Source of the DNA: a virus
IMG/VR virus record: IMGVR_UViG_3300033149_003977
Coordinates: 1-56,248 of that record
Length of the DNA stretch: 56,248 bases
Direction: 5' to 3' (one strand)
The notes beneath the pieces were generated by a model. The model saw nothing but the letters and a program-made list of their open reading frames with translations. It had not been told where the DNA came from and ran no database searches. Of this stretch, positions 1 to 6,643 are shown in pieces (position 1 is the stretch's first letter; the number at the start of each line of letters is the position of its first letter). Both the position numbers and the translations under genes were made by a program.

Positions 1-53
1 AGTGTGAGTTGGGCGGGTGGCGCGAGGTTGGAGTGGTCAATTGGCCACTCCAG
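1..53. repeat. Terminal direct repeat, left copy
   Basis: These 53 bases are identical to the last 53 bases (56196-56248). Exact overlap of contig ends is the usual sign of a circular or circularly permuted molecule cut at an arbitrary point. A reading frame is open through the joined end (gene 55856 to 128), which supports real circularity. The length could simply be the assembler overlap, so it should not be read as a biological terminal repeat. Confidence 0.9.
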
Positions 54-128
54 TTCGTGGCCCCCGCAGCCATCGCGGGAAGTTGTTGCTTCCCGCGATT
101 CGGGATAGGTGAGTTCACCGCCGAGTAA
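1..128 (+). CDS. C-terminal part of junction-spanning small protein (continues from 55856)
   Basis: When the two ends are joined at the 53-base overlap, the frame opened by the ATG at 55856 continues without a stop through bases 1-125 and ends at TAA 126-128. The whole protein is about 155 residues. Bases 1-53 duplicate the end of the other part, and the unique tail encodes about 24 residues. Position 1 is the second base of a codon. The tail coding sequence also contains a perfect 11-bp hairpin (72-99). No family was recognised. The gene sits inside the small-gene operon that runs from the promoter at 54622 to the terminator at 1682. Confidence 0.7.
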   Translation, partial: CELGGWREVGVVNWPLQFVAPAAIAGSCCFPRFGIGEFTAE

Positions 129-137
129 TCTTCTTAT

Positions 138-172
138 CGCCTCGCCGGAGGCGTTGTATCCGGCGAAAGGAG
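138..172 (+). promoter_or_regulatory. Repeated structured leader, copy 1 (overlaps RBS)
   Basis: First of three near-identical leaders (others at 441-476 and 937-972). Each can fold in two exclusive ways: CGCCTC with GAGGCG around GCCG, or CGCCGG with CCGGCG around an 11-base loop. The second stem ends directly before AAAGGAG, and the start codon follows GGAG by exactly 4 bases. This arrangement suggests translational control or mRNA stabilisation of the downstream gene. Confidence 0.7.
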
Positions 173-176
173 AAAC

Positions 177-434
177 ATGGAAAAGAGTGACATAGTTTGC
201 GTCGATAAGGAAATCATCGTGGTGGCATGTGATGCTTGTCCTCAGTGCGGCGGTCTGATGACCGCCGTCCTCTCGGAGAGAGATTTTCTCTCGGAGGACG
301 AGGAGGGACTATGGCCGACCGATGGATATTGGGCGGTGCTCAAGTGCCGCTATAACTATCATCCTCTTCGGCAGGTGTATATCTCTCGCACAATGTTCAA
401 CGACATTGTGCCGAACGGTGTTCTTTACGTATAA
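177..434 (+). CDS. Small hypothetical protein with CPQC motif
   Basis: The 85-residue product is not recognised. It starts at ATG 177, four bases after GGAG at the end of a repeated hairpin leader. The N-terminal part has Cys-Pro-Gln-Cys near residues 21-24, a possible half of a metal site; another Cys is at about residue 57. The middle is acidic. It is the first of three consecutive genes that share the same leader element, so they are probably co-regulated. It belongs to the early-type small gene operon. The role is unknown; a host-takeover protein is a guess from position only. Confidence 0.75.
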   Translation: MEKSDIVCVDKEIIVVACDACPQCGGLMTAVLSERDFLSEDEEGLWPTDGYWAVLKCRYNYHPLRQVYISRTMFNDIVPNGVLYV

Positions 435-440
435 TGCCGT

Positions 441-476
441 CGCCTCGCCGGAGGCGTTGTATCCGGCGGAAAGGAG
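441..476 (+). promoter_or_regulatory. Repeated structured leader, copy 2 (overlaps RBS)
   Basis: Second copy of the leader at 138-172, with almost the same bases and the same two alternative stems. AAAGGAG closes the element and ATG 481 follows GGAG by four bases. It lies directly after the stop codon of the 177-434 gene. Confidence 0.7.
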
Positions 477-480
477 AATT

Positions 481-927
481 ATGAGAACGAGAATTGAGCG
501 CCTCAGAGAGATGGGGGACACCCAAGAAGCAAAACGACGCGCTTGGGTGAGGCTGCTTCGGACAAAGCAACTCGCCGGGGCATGTCTGAGAGAAAAGTCA
601 TTTCCCTGGCAAGATCTCAAAGACGCGGTGTTGGTGAACGCTGACATGGCGTTCGCTGACGTATATCGCGTCGACCTGCGTGGGGCCGACTTGCGCGGGG
701 CCAACCTGGGCGAAGCTAATTTATTCTGCGCCGACCTGCGTGGGGCCGACCTGCGTGGGGCTTATCTCAAGGGGTGCAACCTGTGGGACGCGAACCTTCT
801 AGGTTCGCGAATTAACGTTGGAGCACTCGACAACGCTCTCCTGGACAAGGAAGCGTGGAGAGTAAAAGACGGGATTGTCGGTCTCGCACCAGGTCGCACC
901 AATCCCTGGCGGCCCTATCACGGATGA
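481..927 (+). CDS. Pentapeptide-repeat protein
   Basis: The 148-residue protein has a run of pentapeptide repeats of the A(D/N)Lxx type at about residues 53-105, such as VDLRG, ADLRG, ANLGE, ANLFC, ADLRG, ADLRG, AYLKG and ANLLG. Such repeats fold as a right-handed quadrilateral beta-helix. Some members (MfpA, Qnr, AlbG) mimic DNA and bind gyrase, but most have no known role, and this one is short (about ten repeats). The N-terminal 50 residues are basic and probably helical. Start ATG 481 has AAAGGAG in the second repeated leader. Its place among small early genes would suit an inhibitor of a host protein, which is inference. Assignment as a pentapeptide protein is secure. Confidence 0.88.
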   Translation: MRTRIERLREMGDTQEAKRRAWVRLLRTKQLAGACLREKSFPWQDLKDAVLVNADMAFADVYRVDLRGADLRGANLGEANLFCADLRGADLRGAYLKGCNLWDANLLGSRINVGALDNALLDKEAWRVKDGIVGLAPGRTNPWRPYHG

Positions 928-936
928 GAGTTTTAT

Positions 937-972
937 CGCCCCGCCGGAGGCATTATATCCGGCGGAAAGGAG
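937..972 (+). promoter_or_regulatory. Repeated structured leader, copy 3 (overlaps RBS)
   Basis: Third copy of the leader. One stem (CGCCGG with CCGGCG) is fully kept. The alternative stem has one mismatch, because CGCCTC is CGCCCC here, so the conserved feature is the hairpin next to AAAGGAG. GTG 977 follows GGAG by four bases. Confidence 0.65.
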
Positions 973-976
973 CATC

Positions 977-1249
977 GTGGGAAAAAGACAGAGTCCAGTC
1001 TATGGGGCGGATGGCGACTTGCTCATCTGCAAGACGCTCCGCCTCGACAATTGGTCGTCCATGTCGGTGTTTTATCTAACACCGACTAAGAATGATCCTG
1101 GGGGGTTCGGCTGTGTGTTTCACGCTGCCGACGTCTATCCAAAGGGCACAGAACCCAATTGCATTTGGGGGTTCCGTACCCTCGATGAGGCCATAAATGA
1201 CGGCCTTGACGCCTGGAAAAATGATCCAGACGTCATGGCGATGTTATAA
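977..1249 (+). CDS. Small hypothetical protein
   Basis: The product has 90 residues and no recognised family. The frame is open further upstream, but the GTG at 977 is chosen because it lies four bases after GGAG in the third repeated leader, exactly as in the two preceding genes. The protein has aromatic and glycine-rich stretches and no membrane segment, so it is probably small, soluble and globular. It is followed by an SD-rich gap of 12 bases before the next gene. Confidence 0.7.
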   Translation: MGKRQSPVYGADGDLLICKTLRLDNWSSMSVFYLTPTKNDPGGFGCVFHAADVYPKGTEPNCIWGFRTLDEAINDGLDAWKNDPDVMAML

Positions 1250-1261
1250 GGAGGAGGAAAC

Positions 1262-1654
1262 ATGATGAAAAAAACGCTGCGGCTGAAACCGCGAACCCTG
1301 GGGGATCTTCACACCGCTATGGAAATCCTTGGCAAGTACGCCGAGAGTTATAGCGACAACGGCGGCAATCCGGACGGAAATGCGTGGCTTCCGTCCTCGG
1401 ACATTCCGGATGACGTCGCCGAAATGATTGTCGCCAGAGGACTCGGCGAAATGGTTATTGCGTTCCGAATGGATGACGAAGATGTGGCGACGTATTTTGA
1501 CGTCGAGGAAATCTTCGCTATAGCTCGGGAAACGGATGACTGGGATTTATTCCGAGATCGACTCACAGCGGACAATTACATTCACGCCTACGCGCATTAC
1601 GGCGCGTACGGCGCAAGCGACTCGTTGTGGGTCGTAGAACCACAAAAGATATAA
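1262..1654 (+). CDS. Hypothetical acidic protein, ArdA-like length
   Basis: The 130-residue product is strongly acidic, with many Asp and Glu in the middle (DDEDVATYFDVEEIF-like stretch around residues 71-85) and an aromatic C-terminus. A very strong SD (AAGGAGGAGG) lies seven bases before ATG 1262. Acidic phage proteins of this size are sometimes DNA mimics such as ArdA or Ocr. I see no specific ArdA signature, so that is only a possibility. It is the last gene before the terminator at 1682-1722. Confidence 0.7.
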   Translation: MMKKTLRLKPRTLGDLHTAMEILGKYAESYSDNGGNPDGNAWLPSSDIPDDVAEMIVARGLGEMVIAFRMDDEDVATYFDVEEIFAIARETDDWDLFRDRLTADNYIHAYAHYGAYGASDSLWVVEPQKI

Positions 1655-1681
1655 AACTGACCACGTTGTGATGCCGCGGAG

Positions 1682-1722
1682 GTAGGGACACATTCAAATG
1701 TTTGTGTCCCTACTTTTGTTTT
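1682..1722 (+). terminator. Rho-independent terminator
   Basis: GTAGGGACAC (1682-1691) pairs perfectly with GTGTCCCTAC (1704-1713) and is followed by TTTTGTTTT. It closes the operon that starts at the promoter at 54622 and crosses the circle junction. Confidence 0.9.
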
Positions 1723-1760
1723 ACATAATGTGAGAATTTTGGAAAGTTCTCACATTATGT
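1723..1760. promoter_or_regulatory. Perfect 14-bp inverted repeat upstream of promoter
   Basis: ACATAATGTGAGAA (1723-1736) and TTCTCACATTATGT (1747-1760) are perfect inverted arms around a 10-base centre. They lie 22 bases before the -35 box of the promoter at 1783. A near-copy occupies the same place before the promoter at 42313. In both, a short AATGC/GCATT-type hairpin and a T run lie between the repeat and the -35 box. It is a likely operator for a repressor or activator, although an mRNA or DNA hairpin is also possible. Confidence 0.6.
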
Positions 1761-1782
1761 AATGCGGAATGCATTTTTCTAC

Positions 1783-1811
1783 TTGACATTCAGTGTAAAC
1801 TCTGCTATAAT
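1783..1811 (+). promoter_or_regulatory. Sigma70-like promoter P1
   Basis: TTGACA (1783-1788), 17 bases, TATAAT (1806-1811), with TGC directly before the -10 box. The -35 to -10 block is almost identical to the promoters at 42313 and 54622. It drives the genes at 1845 and 2218. Confidence 0.92.
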
Positions 1812-1844
1812 ATATTCGAGAATGAAAATTGAGGACGAGAAAAA

Positions 1845-2207
1845 ATGAACGGCAAGGAATTGATCAAAAAGTTGACCAAATTCTATAAGGTAGAGGAAAG
1901 CGGTCTCCCCCACTACAATGATGAGATTGTGGACGTCGCCTTTGCTCTCGCCTTTTTCATCCGCTCACAGGCGGAGGAGGACGATAGCGGGTTTTGGTGG
2001 GACGGAAATATCTGCAAGGACAGCGAAATGCTTGAGCGGCAGATGAATGAACTCATCACAAACCCAAGCGTGACGTTGATTGACACCGTGGTGCATCACA
2101 TGCACCAGGGTTTACTCGATGCAATCGACTCCTCGGGCGAAAGCTCCGAGGAGATGATGTGGGATTATGAGGGCGACATCATGTCGTACCTCTTGAACAG
2201 GAACTGA
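1845..2207 (+). CDS. Small acidic hypothetical protein
   Basis: The 120-residue product is not recognised. It is acidic and probably helical, with clusters such as EEDDSG near residue 45 and no cysteine pair or membrane segment beyond the general fold. ATG 1845 lies about 28 bases after the likely start of transcription from P1, with GAGGACGAG upstream as a weak SD. The gene is followed after ten bases by the ArdC-like gene and shares its transcript. A helper in host takeover or antirestriction is possible from context alone. Confidence 0.75.
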   Translation: MNGKELIKKLTKFYKVEESGLPHYNDEIVDVAFALAFFIRSQAEEDDSGFWWDGNICKDSEMLERQMNELITNPSVTLIDTVVHHMHQGLLDAIDSSGESSEEMMWDYEGDIMSYLLNRN

Positions 2208-2217
2208 AAGGAGAGAA

Positions 2218-3012
2218 ATGAACGAAAAAACGCGAACGTTGCTCGCGCGGATTGAGAAGGGAGTGGCTGAGGTCGCCTCCTCCGAGGAGTGGAAAAAATA
2301 CTTGGCGTTCCATGCCAAGTTTCACCGCTATTCCTGGCGAAACACATTCCTCATCATGCTTCAGCGAAAAGATGCCTCCCTTGTCGCTGGCTACCGCCAA
2401 TGGCAGAAGCGCGGTCGCCAAGTGCGAAGAGGCGAAAAGGGCATCGCCATCTTGGCCCCTGTGATAGTCAAAATCAGAGACGAAAACGGCGAATTCACCG
2501 GCGAGCGAAAGCTCGTCGGATTCCGCAAAGTGACCGTTTTCGACGTTGCCCAGACCGACGGGGAACCAATCCCCGACGGTGGATTGCGGGAGATCGAGGA
2601 CGAAAAACTAGAACCAGAGCTCCTGGGCGTGCTGACAAAAGCCGCCGAGGAGATGGGGTTCACGGTCACTGAGGGTGATCTGCCTGGTGATGCGAACGGC
2701 AGAGTCACAGAGAGCAAAGCGATTACTCTCCGTAAATCTCTCGGTTCGGCGGCAAAAGTCAAAACGCTTATCCACGAGATGGCCCACTGGCTTTTGGGTC
2801 ATTTCGAGAATGATGAACCACTAGGAAAAAAAGAATTCGAAGCCGAATCTGCGGCTTTCGTTGTGTGCTCCGCGTTGGGGATCGAAACCGGAGGGTATTC
2901 GTTCCCGTACATCGCCGGATGGACACAAGGCGATGACGTGGGGAAAATGGTCGCGGAATCGGCGGAGAAAATCACACGGGCGGCGGGCAAAATTCTAGAG
3001 GCTGCCGCATGA
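2218..3012 (+). CDS. ardC: ArdC-like antirestriction protein with zinc metallopeptidase domain
   Basis: The 264-residue product matches the ArdC architecture. An N-terminal ssDNA-binding-type domain (about residues 1-120; WRNTFLIMLQR and RRGEKGIAILAP are typical) is followed by a zincin-like domain with HEMAH at 186-190 and a downstream Glu near 209-211 as likely zinc ligands. ArdC of plasmid pSa binds ssDNA and protects incoming DNA from type I restriction and HhaI. The peptidase activity of the family is unproven. A strong SD (AAAGGAGAG) precedes ATG 2218. The gene is transcribed from P1 and ends at the hairpin 3028-3052. Together with the methyltransferase and glycosyltransferase it suggests defence against host restriction soon after entry. 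Confidence 0.88.
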   Translation: MNEKTRTLLARIEKGVAEVASSEEWKKYLAFHAKFHRYSWRNTFLIMLQRKDASLVAGYRQWQKRGRQVRRGEKGIAILAPVIVKIRDENGEFTGERKLVGFRKVTVFDVAQTDGEPIPDGGLREIEDEKLEPELLGVLTKAAEEMGFTVTEGDLPGDANGRVTESKAITLRKSLGSAAKVKTLIHEMAHWLLGHFENDEPLGKKEFEAESAAFVVCSALGIETGGYSFPYIAGWTQGDDVGKMVAESAEKITRAAGKILEAAA

Positions 3013-3027
3013 CACCACGATCCTGGG

Positions 3028-3052
3028 GCGGGAAAGTGATTAACTTTCCCGC
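3028..3052. terminator. Hairpin between convergent genes (probable bidirectional terminator)
   Basis: GCGGGAAAGT (3028-3037) pairs perfectly with ACTTTCCCGC (3043-3052) around five bases. It lies between the ends of the ArdC gene and the convergent minus-strand gene, whose stop codon is inside the loop. A T run is poor on both sides, so efficiency is uncertain. Confidence 0.65.
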
Positions 3053-3348
3053 TCTGTTCGGCTTTCCTCGATCAATAAATCACATACATCCTCTAGTGTT
3101 GTGTGCCGAAGGATCAGACGCAACACAAAACTACGCTGTTGGTCGATGGCGCGGCTTAATTCGTTCAGGCGTTCCAACTCGTTAATACCCAGATTCACCG
3201 ACACCTTATTCATCCCTAACATGCCCCACTCACGGCTGTAAACCTCTCTGGCCATTCGCGTGAGTGTGTTAGGCATAATACCTTTGTACGCTTGCAACGA
3301 AAAAGAACGAGCTGATTTTTTGGTTTTCACAGCTACCCCCGATGGCAT
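3040..3348 (-). CDS. Ribbon-helix-helix DNA-binding protein (only minus-strand gene)
   Basis: The C-terminal half contains a ribbon-helix-helix type segment: a short strand (MNKVSVNLG) followed by two helices (ELERLNELSRAIDQQRSFVLRLIL). Such proteins bind palindromic operators as dimers, and some act in plasmid partition or copy control. The start is uncertain. ATG at 3348 is used here. ATG at 3276, with AAAGG just upstream, would give 78 residues. A longer frame to 3414 is rejected because it translates the GCATAGTTGCAT repeat. It is convergent with the ArdC gene and divergent from the 3958 gene across a region full of palindromes, which makes it a strong candidate to bind them. This is the only gene on this strand. 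Confidence 0.7.
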   Translation of the reverse strand: MPSGVAVKTKKSARSFSLQAYKGIMPNTLTRMAREVYSREWGMLGMNKVSVNLGINELERLNELSRAIDQQRSFVLRLILRHTTLEDVCDLLIEESRTERES

Positions 3349-3911
3349 TATAGTATAAATTGGCGGGGGAGGCAAAGTGCATAGTTGCATAATTGCATAG
3401 TTGCATAGCTGCATAGTTGCATAATCTATATAGGGAAATTTTTTGAAATGACGAATTATGCTATAATTTTTTTTACTTTACCAATTATACTACAATAAAT
3501 TGATTATACACTATAATACACAGCAAACAATGTAATAGTTGTAGTATAATTACGTTTTGATACATCAAATATGAATTATGATTATGCAACCTACCCACAA
3601 CGCGCAAAAAAGATGTTATTTTATTACATTCTATTACTGTGAAATATTACTCTATTATAGTCAATTCTGCATAATCAGGTGCATAGTGAAAATTATGCAC
3701 ATGTGCATTTGGCTTTACATAAAACTGTGTAATGTGTCAAGATATGGCTCATTTGCATAGGTGCATAGTCCAAATTATGCAGATGCATAATTCAAATTAT
3801 GCAGATGCATAATTCAAATTATGCAGATGCATAGTCCAAATTATGCAGATGTGCGGACTTGGTTGTAAGACATTTTCTCTGATTTATTTTCTATGTTCTA
3901 AAGCAATTTAC
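3349..3911. other. AT-rich intergenic control region, candidate origin or partition site
   Basis: About 560 bases without a convincing gene. At 3379-3425 there are several tandem GCATAGTT/GCATAATT units. The middle is very AT-rich with many TATAAT-like words on both strands. At 3762-3847 there are four 20-bp palindromes. The shared palindrome in the second AT-rich region (42157-42176) shows the element is not random. The one frame open here (3578-3760) has no SD and a composition expected of AT-rich noncoding DNA. A replication origin, a centromere-like site or an operator array are the main options. Confidence 0.6.
3762..3847. repeat. Four palindromic iterons, 22-bp period
   Basis: Units at 3762-3781, 3784-3803, 3806-3825 and 3828-3847. 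The two inner ones are the perfect palindrome TGCATAATTCAAATTATGCA. The outer ones have TGCATAGTCC in the left half, and a GA dinucleotide separates the units. A 22-bp period is about two helical turns, so bound proteins would lie on one face of the DNA. One more perfect copy is at 42157-42176. Confidence 0.88.
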
Positions 3912-3940
3912 TTGACAACAAAACCTTTGTGTGCTACAAT
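3912..3940 (+). promoter_or_regulatory. Sigma70-like promoter P4
   Basis: TTGACA (3912-3917), 17 bases, TACAAT (3935-3940), with TGC before the -10 box. It starts 65 bases after the iterons and just before the SD of the 3958 gene, so it could be controlled by the protein that binds the iterons. Confidence 0.85.
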
Positions 3941-3957
3941 CAGGTGAGGAGGTTGAG

Positions 3958-4362
3958 ATGGGAGACACACTTTTGACCATGCGCCAGGCGGCGAAGTTCA
4001 AGGGTTTGAGTCTGCACAACTTTTACTATCAGCTTCGTCAAGGATACATTAAACCTGATGCACGGATTGGACAATCATTTTTATTCCGTAAATCTACGCT
4101 TGACTCTTGGGAACCAAAACAATTGAAGCGTGGTCGTGGTTCTCGGCCACGAGGGTTTCAACAGGAACAGCTCACATTACGCCAAGTGGCTGAAGAGCTT
4201 GGGATAACAATTAAAGAGATGCGCGCGTTGGTTAGCTCAGGACGTTTCCCCGTGGATGGGAAAGTGTCCGGGGTGCGGTTTGTCTGGCGGAAAACGCTGG
4301 ATGCGTGGAAGGAGAAACATGATTCAGGAAGCGATAATCAAATCTCTGGAGACCTCACGTAA
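3958..4362 (+). CDS. Double helix-turn-helix protein, excisionase/MerR type
   Basis: The 134-residue protein has two HTH_17-like (excisionase/MerR winged helix) units. One is at about residues 3-45 (LTMRQAAKFKGLSLHNFYYQL, then a wing ending in TLDSW). The other is at about 70-125 (LTLRQVAEELGITIKEMRALV, ending in TLDAWK). ATG 3958 is chosen over an upstream GTG at 3931, because that GTG overlaps the -10 box and ATG 3958 has GAGGAGG five bases before it. A similar two-unit protein is encoded at 43208. No integrase is seen, so it is more likely a transcription regulator or DNA-architecture protein than an excisionase. Confidence 0.8.
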   Translation: MGDTLLTMRQAAKFKGLSLHNFYYQLRQGYIKPDARIGQSFLFRKSTLDSWEPKQLKRGRGSRPRGFQQEQLTLRQVAEELGITIKEMRALVSSGRFPVDGKVSGVRFVWRKTLDAWKEKHDSGSDNQISGDLT

Positions 4363-5035
4363 ACGGTGGCCGAAGCGTGGTCGGCCGAAGCTGTGGGTTT
4401 CCGAGGTCGGCAGGTGTCCGAGGCGTGCCATGCTGCGCGTGAAAGGTGTTGAACCGTCTGTTGGTTTCCCGACGGATGTATTGAACGTGATGGATCTTGG
4501 CAAGAGCTTTGAGGACAATACCGGCGCGCACCTGGAGAGAGTCTATGGGAACAAGGTGGTGCGCGAGGTGCCGCTCGGCAACGAGATTTGGTCGGGCCGC
4601 GCGGATTTTGTGTTTCTGTATTCGAACCTGCCTGTTGTCGTGGAGCACAAGGCGACTGGCGGGAAATGGTTTAATTACAACAACAACCTGCCTAAAGTTG
4701 ATCATGTGTGTCAACTTTGTATGTATGGTTACTTATATCATTATCGTCATGCTGTCATTCCTAAACTGATTCTTTTTTATCGCGCCTGGCGGCATTATGC
4801 AGAATTCGAGTTGATTGTTCATGACGATGGTGTGCGTGCTTTGGGAATAATAGATGATGAGCCTGCATCAATATGGTTGTGGACGCAACCGAAAAGATTG
4901 CGGTTGGAACTAGAGGATTTGTGGCGCAAGGACGAGCTTCCACCGTTGCCGAACGGCCCGTCGGACGAAGTCGGTTGCACGTTCTGCGGCGAACGGTCAT
5001 GCGGATATTACGACGAATGCTGGGGAAAAGCATAG
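4319..5035 (+). CDS. Cas4/RecB-like PD-(D/E)XK nuclease with iron-sulfur cysteines
   Basis: The 238-residue protein has the order of motifs found in Cas4-like exonucleases: Cys33 in SEVGRCPRRAML, Asp96 in GRADFVF, Glu109-x-Lys111 in VVEHKA, Gln132 in the following helix, and C-terminal Cys220, Cys223, Cys228 and Cys234. Cys33 with three of the last group could hold a 4Fe-4S cluster. The family trims DNA ends and in phages acts in recombination or end processing. ATG 4319 has GGAG five bases before it and overlaps the preceding gene by 44 bases. It lies upstream of the terminase genes; there is no CRISPR array, so a role in spacer uptake is unlikely. Confidence 0.82.
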   Translation: MIQEAIIKSLETSRKRWPKRGRPKLWVSEVGRCPRRAMLRVKGVEPSVGFPTDVLNVMDLGKSFEDNTGAHLERVYGNKVVREVPLGNEIWSGRADFVFLYSNLPVVVEHKATGGKWFNYNNNLPKVDHVCQLCMYGYLYHYRHAVIPKLILFYRAWRHYAEFELIVHDDGVRALGIIDDEPASIWLWTQPKRLRLELEDLWRKDELPPLPNGPSDEVGCTFCGERSCGYYDECWGKA

Positions 5036-5046
5036 GAGAATACATA

Positions 5047-5688
5047 ATGACGAAATTGACTTGGCGTAATGAAAAGCGTCGTCTGGGCGATTTGATTCCG
5101 TGGAAGAATAATGCCCGTCGAATATCGGATGTGAATGCTCAACGACTAGTCCAAAGTCTTGAGGAATTTGGTCAGGTCGAAATGCTGGCAATAGAACCCG
5201 ACAACGAGTTGATCGATGGACATCAGCGGCAATATTGCTGGTCAGCAGCGGCAGAATTTGGGCCGGATTATGAGGTAGAGGTGCGGGTTGCCAGTCGCAA
5301 ATTAACGGAGCGAGAAAAACGCAAATTAAGCGTTTTTTTGCATCGCGGCGCGCAAGGCGAATGGGATTGGGATTTGCTGATTGGCTGGAATGCAAATGAA
5401 GACCTGCTTTCGTGGGGATTTGAAACCTGGGAATTTGGAGTAGATAAAACGATTAATGATGAAACGATAAATTATGACGATTTGTGGGAAGGAATGCCAG
5501 CGTTTGAACAGGAAGAGCAATCCCCGTTTCAAACTGTGCTTGTGCATTTTCGCAATGAAAATGATGTAGCTGATTTTGCCGCATTGATTGAACAAACTGT
5601 AACGCAGCAGACGAAATACATCTGGTATCCCAAACAAGAGCGAACTGATCTCAAACGATTTGCATGTGTAGATGAAGAATCAATATAA
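5047..5688 (+). CDS. ParB/Spo0J-type nuclease-fold protein
   Basis: The 213-residue protein begins with a ParB-like domain: LGDLIPWKNNARRI at about residues 12-25, then a helix, VEMLAIEPDNELIDGHQR around 45-62 (DGHQR being the typical phosphate-binding box), and a helical segment after it. The C-terminal 90 residues are acidic and not assigned. Phage ParB-like proteins of this kind are commonly encoded beside DNA methylases, DNA-modification glycosyltransferases and terminases, as here. They are CTP- or ATP-binding folds and some nick DNA. Start ATG 5047 has AGGAG nine bases upstream. A partition role with the iterons at 3762 is possible but not shown. Confidence 0.82.
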   Translation: MTKLTWRNEKRRLGDLIPWKNNARRISDVNAQRLVQSLEEFGQVEMLAIEPDNELIDGHQRQYCWSAAAEFGPDYEVEVRVASRKLTEREKRKLSVFLHRGAQGEWDWDLLIGWNANEDLLSWGFETWEFGVDKTINDETINYDDLWEGMPAFEQEEQSPFQTVLVHFRNENDVADFAALIEQTVTQQTKYIWYPKQERTDLKRFACVDEESI

Positions 5689-5690
5689 AT

Positions 5691-5771
5691 ATGTGCAAGA
5701 CGATGGGGTGCCGGGCGGCCATTACATTTTATGAAATGGACGGACAGCGCCATTTATTTCCTAAACAATGA
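5691..5771 (+). CDS. Possible 26-residue microprotein coupled to glycosyltransferase
   Basis: An ATG at 5691 opens a 26-codon frame whose TGA (5769-5771) overlaps the ATG of the next gene (ATGA at 5768). The peptide has Cys at residues 2 and 7 and reads like the start of a small zinc-binding phage protein. No SD is seen upstream. It may be a degenerate gene or a coupling leader that brings ribosomes to the glycosyltransferase start, which also lacks an SD. Confidence 0.35.
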   Translation: MCKTMGCRAAITFYEMDGQRHLFPKQ

Positions 5772-6640
5772 GAAGAATTTGCTTTAACAGAATGAATCCG
5801 CGTTATCCAGTTTACATCGTATCAAAAGGACGTTGGGAATCACGATTGACAAGCAAGGCGCTTGAGAAAATGCAAGTGCCATATTTTATCGTTGTTGAAC
5901 CACCGGAATACGAGCGTTATGCTGCCGTGATAGATAAAGCGAAAATCCTACAATTACCGTTCGCTGATTTAGGACAGGGATCGATTCCGGCTCGCAATTG
6001 GATTTGGGAACATTCAATAAAGATCGGCGCCGAACGACATTGGATATTAGATGATAACATTCGTAACTTTTATCGATTACACAAAAATATAAAATATCGT
6101 CTTGAATCGGGAACCGGATTTCGAGTCATTGAGGACTTTGTGGATCGCTATGAAAATGTTGCGCTTGCAGGAATGCAATATCATTTTTTTGCTCCCCACA
6201 AATCAAAACACACCGTGTTAATTTTAAATACGCGGATTTATTCCTGCATCTTGATAAAAAACGATCTGTCTTTTCGTTGGCGTGGTCGTTATAATGAAGA
6301 TACAGATTTATCATTGCGAGTTCTTAAAGCGGGTTGGTGTACGGTGTTATTTTACATATTTCTCGCGGAAAAAAACGCAACGATGAGAATGAGGGGAGGA
6401 AATACGGATGAGCTGTATCAAGGCGACGGACGACGGCAAATGGCGCTATCTTTACATAATCAGCATCCACGGCTGGTAAAAGTTGTGCAAAAATGGGGTC
6501 GTTGGCAGCATTCGGTAAATTATCGTCCGTTTAAGAAAAATAGACTTAAGAAAAAATCGGGGGTGATTATCCCCCGTGGTGTTAATAATTACGGGCTAGT
6601 ATTTGTAGATAAAAAAACGGATAGAAAATGGAACGGATAG
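5768..6640 (+). CDS. TET-associated-type DNA glycosyltransferase (GT-A fold)
   Basis: The 290-residue product matches the phage TAGT family. It starts with YPVYIVSKGRWESRLTSKAL at about residues 13-32, followed by YFIVVEPPEYERY, and has an Asp-Asp-Asn metal/nucleotide motif at 95-97 (WILDDNIRN) and NEDTDLSLRVLKAGW further on, a typical acceptor/catalytic region. Relatives sugar-modify hydroxymethylated or otherwise oxidised bases in phage DNA. No TET/JBP dioxygenase or hydroxymethylase gene was recognised here, so the acceptor base is unknown. ATG 5768 is coupled to the preceding short frame; ATG 5792 (MNPRYPV) is the alternative and also lacks a clear SD. The neighbours (ParB-like, terminase, methyltransferase) fit a role in protecting DNA before packaging. 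Confidence 0.75.
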   Translation: MRRICFNRMNPRYPVYIVSKGRWESRLTSKALEKMQVPYFIVVEPPEYERYAAVIDKAKILQLPFADLGQGSIPARNWIWEHSIKIGAERHWILDDNIRNFYRLHKNIKYRLESGTGFRVIEDFVDRYENVALAGMQYHFFAPHKSKHTVLILNTRIYSCILIKNDLSFRWRGRYNEDTDLSLRVLKAGWCTVLFYIFLAEKNATMRMRGGNTDELYQGDGRRQMALSLHNQHPRLVKVVQKWGRWQHSVNYRPFKKNRLKKKSGVIIPRGVNNYGLVFVDKKTDRKWNG

Positions 6641-6643
6641 AAA

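Noticed and set aside
72-99. Perfect 11-bp hairpin as a terminator
   Set aside because: It lies in the coding end of the junction-spanning gene and has no T run.
309-704. Long minus-strand frame opposite the pentapeptide gene
   Set aside because: Shadow of the repetitive, GC-biased pentapeptide coding strand; no SD and it overlaps two better supported genes.
3349-3414. N-terminal extension of the RHH gene
   Set aside because: It translates the GCATAGTTGCAT repeat into a low-complexity peptide and has no SD.
3578-3760. 60-codon frame in the AT-rich region
   Set aside because: No SD, composition of AT-rich noncoding DNA (many Tyr, Ile, Cys and Phe), and it overlaps repeats and promoter-like words.
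3762-3847. CRISPR array
   Set aside because: Units are 20-bp palindromes separated by only two bases; there are no spacers, and the Cas4-like gene nearby has no other cas genes.
3931-3957. GTG start of the double HTH gene at 3931
   Set aside because: It overlaps the -10 box; ATG 3958 has a strong SD.
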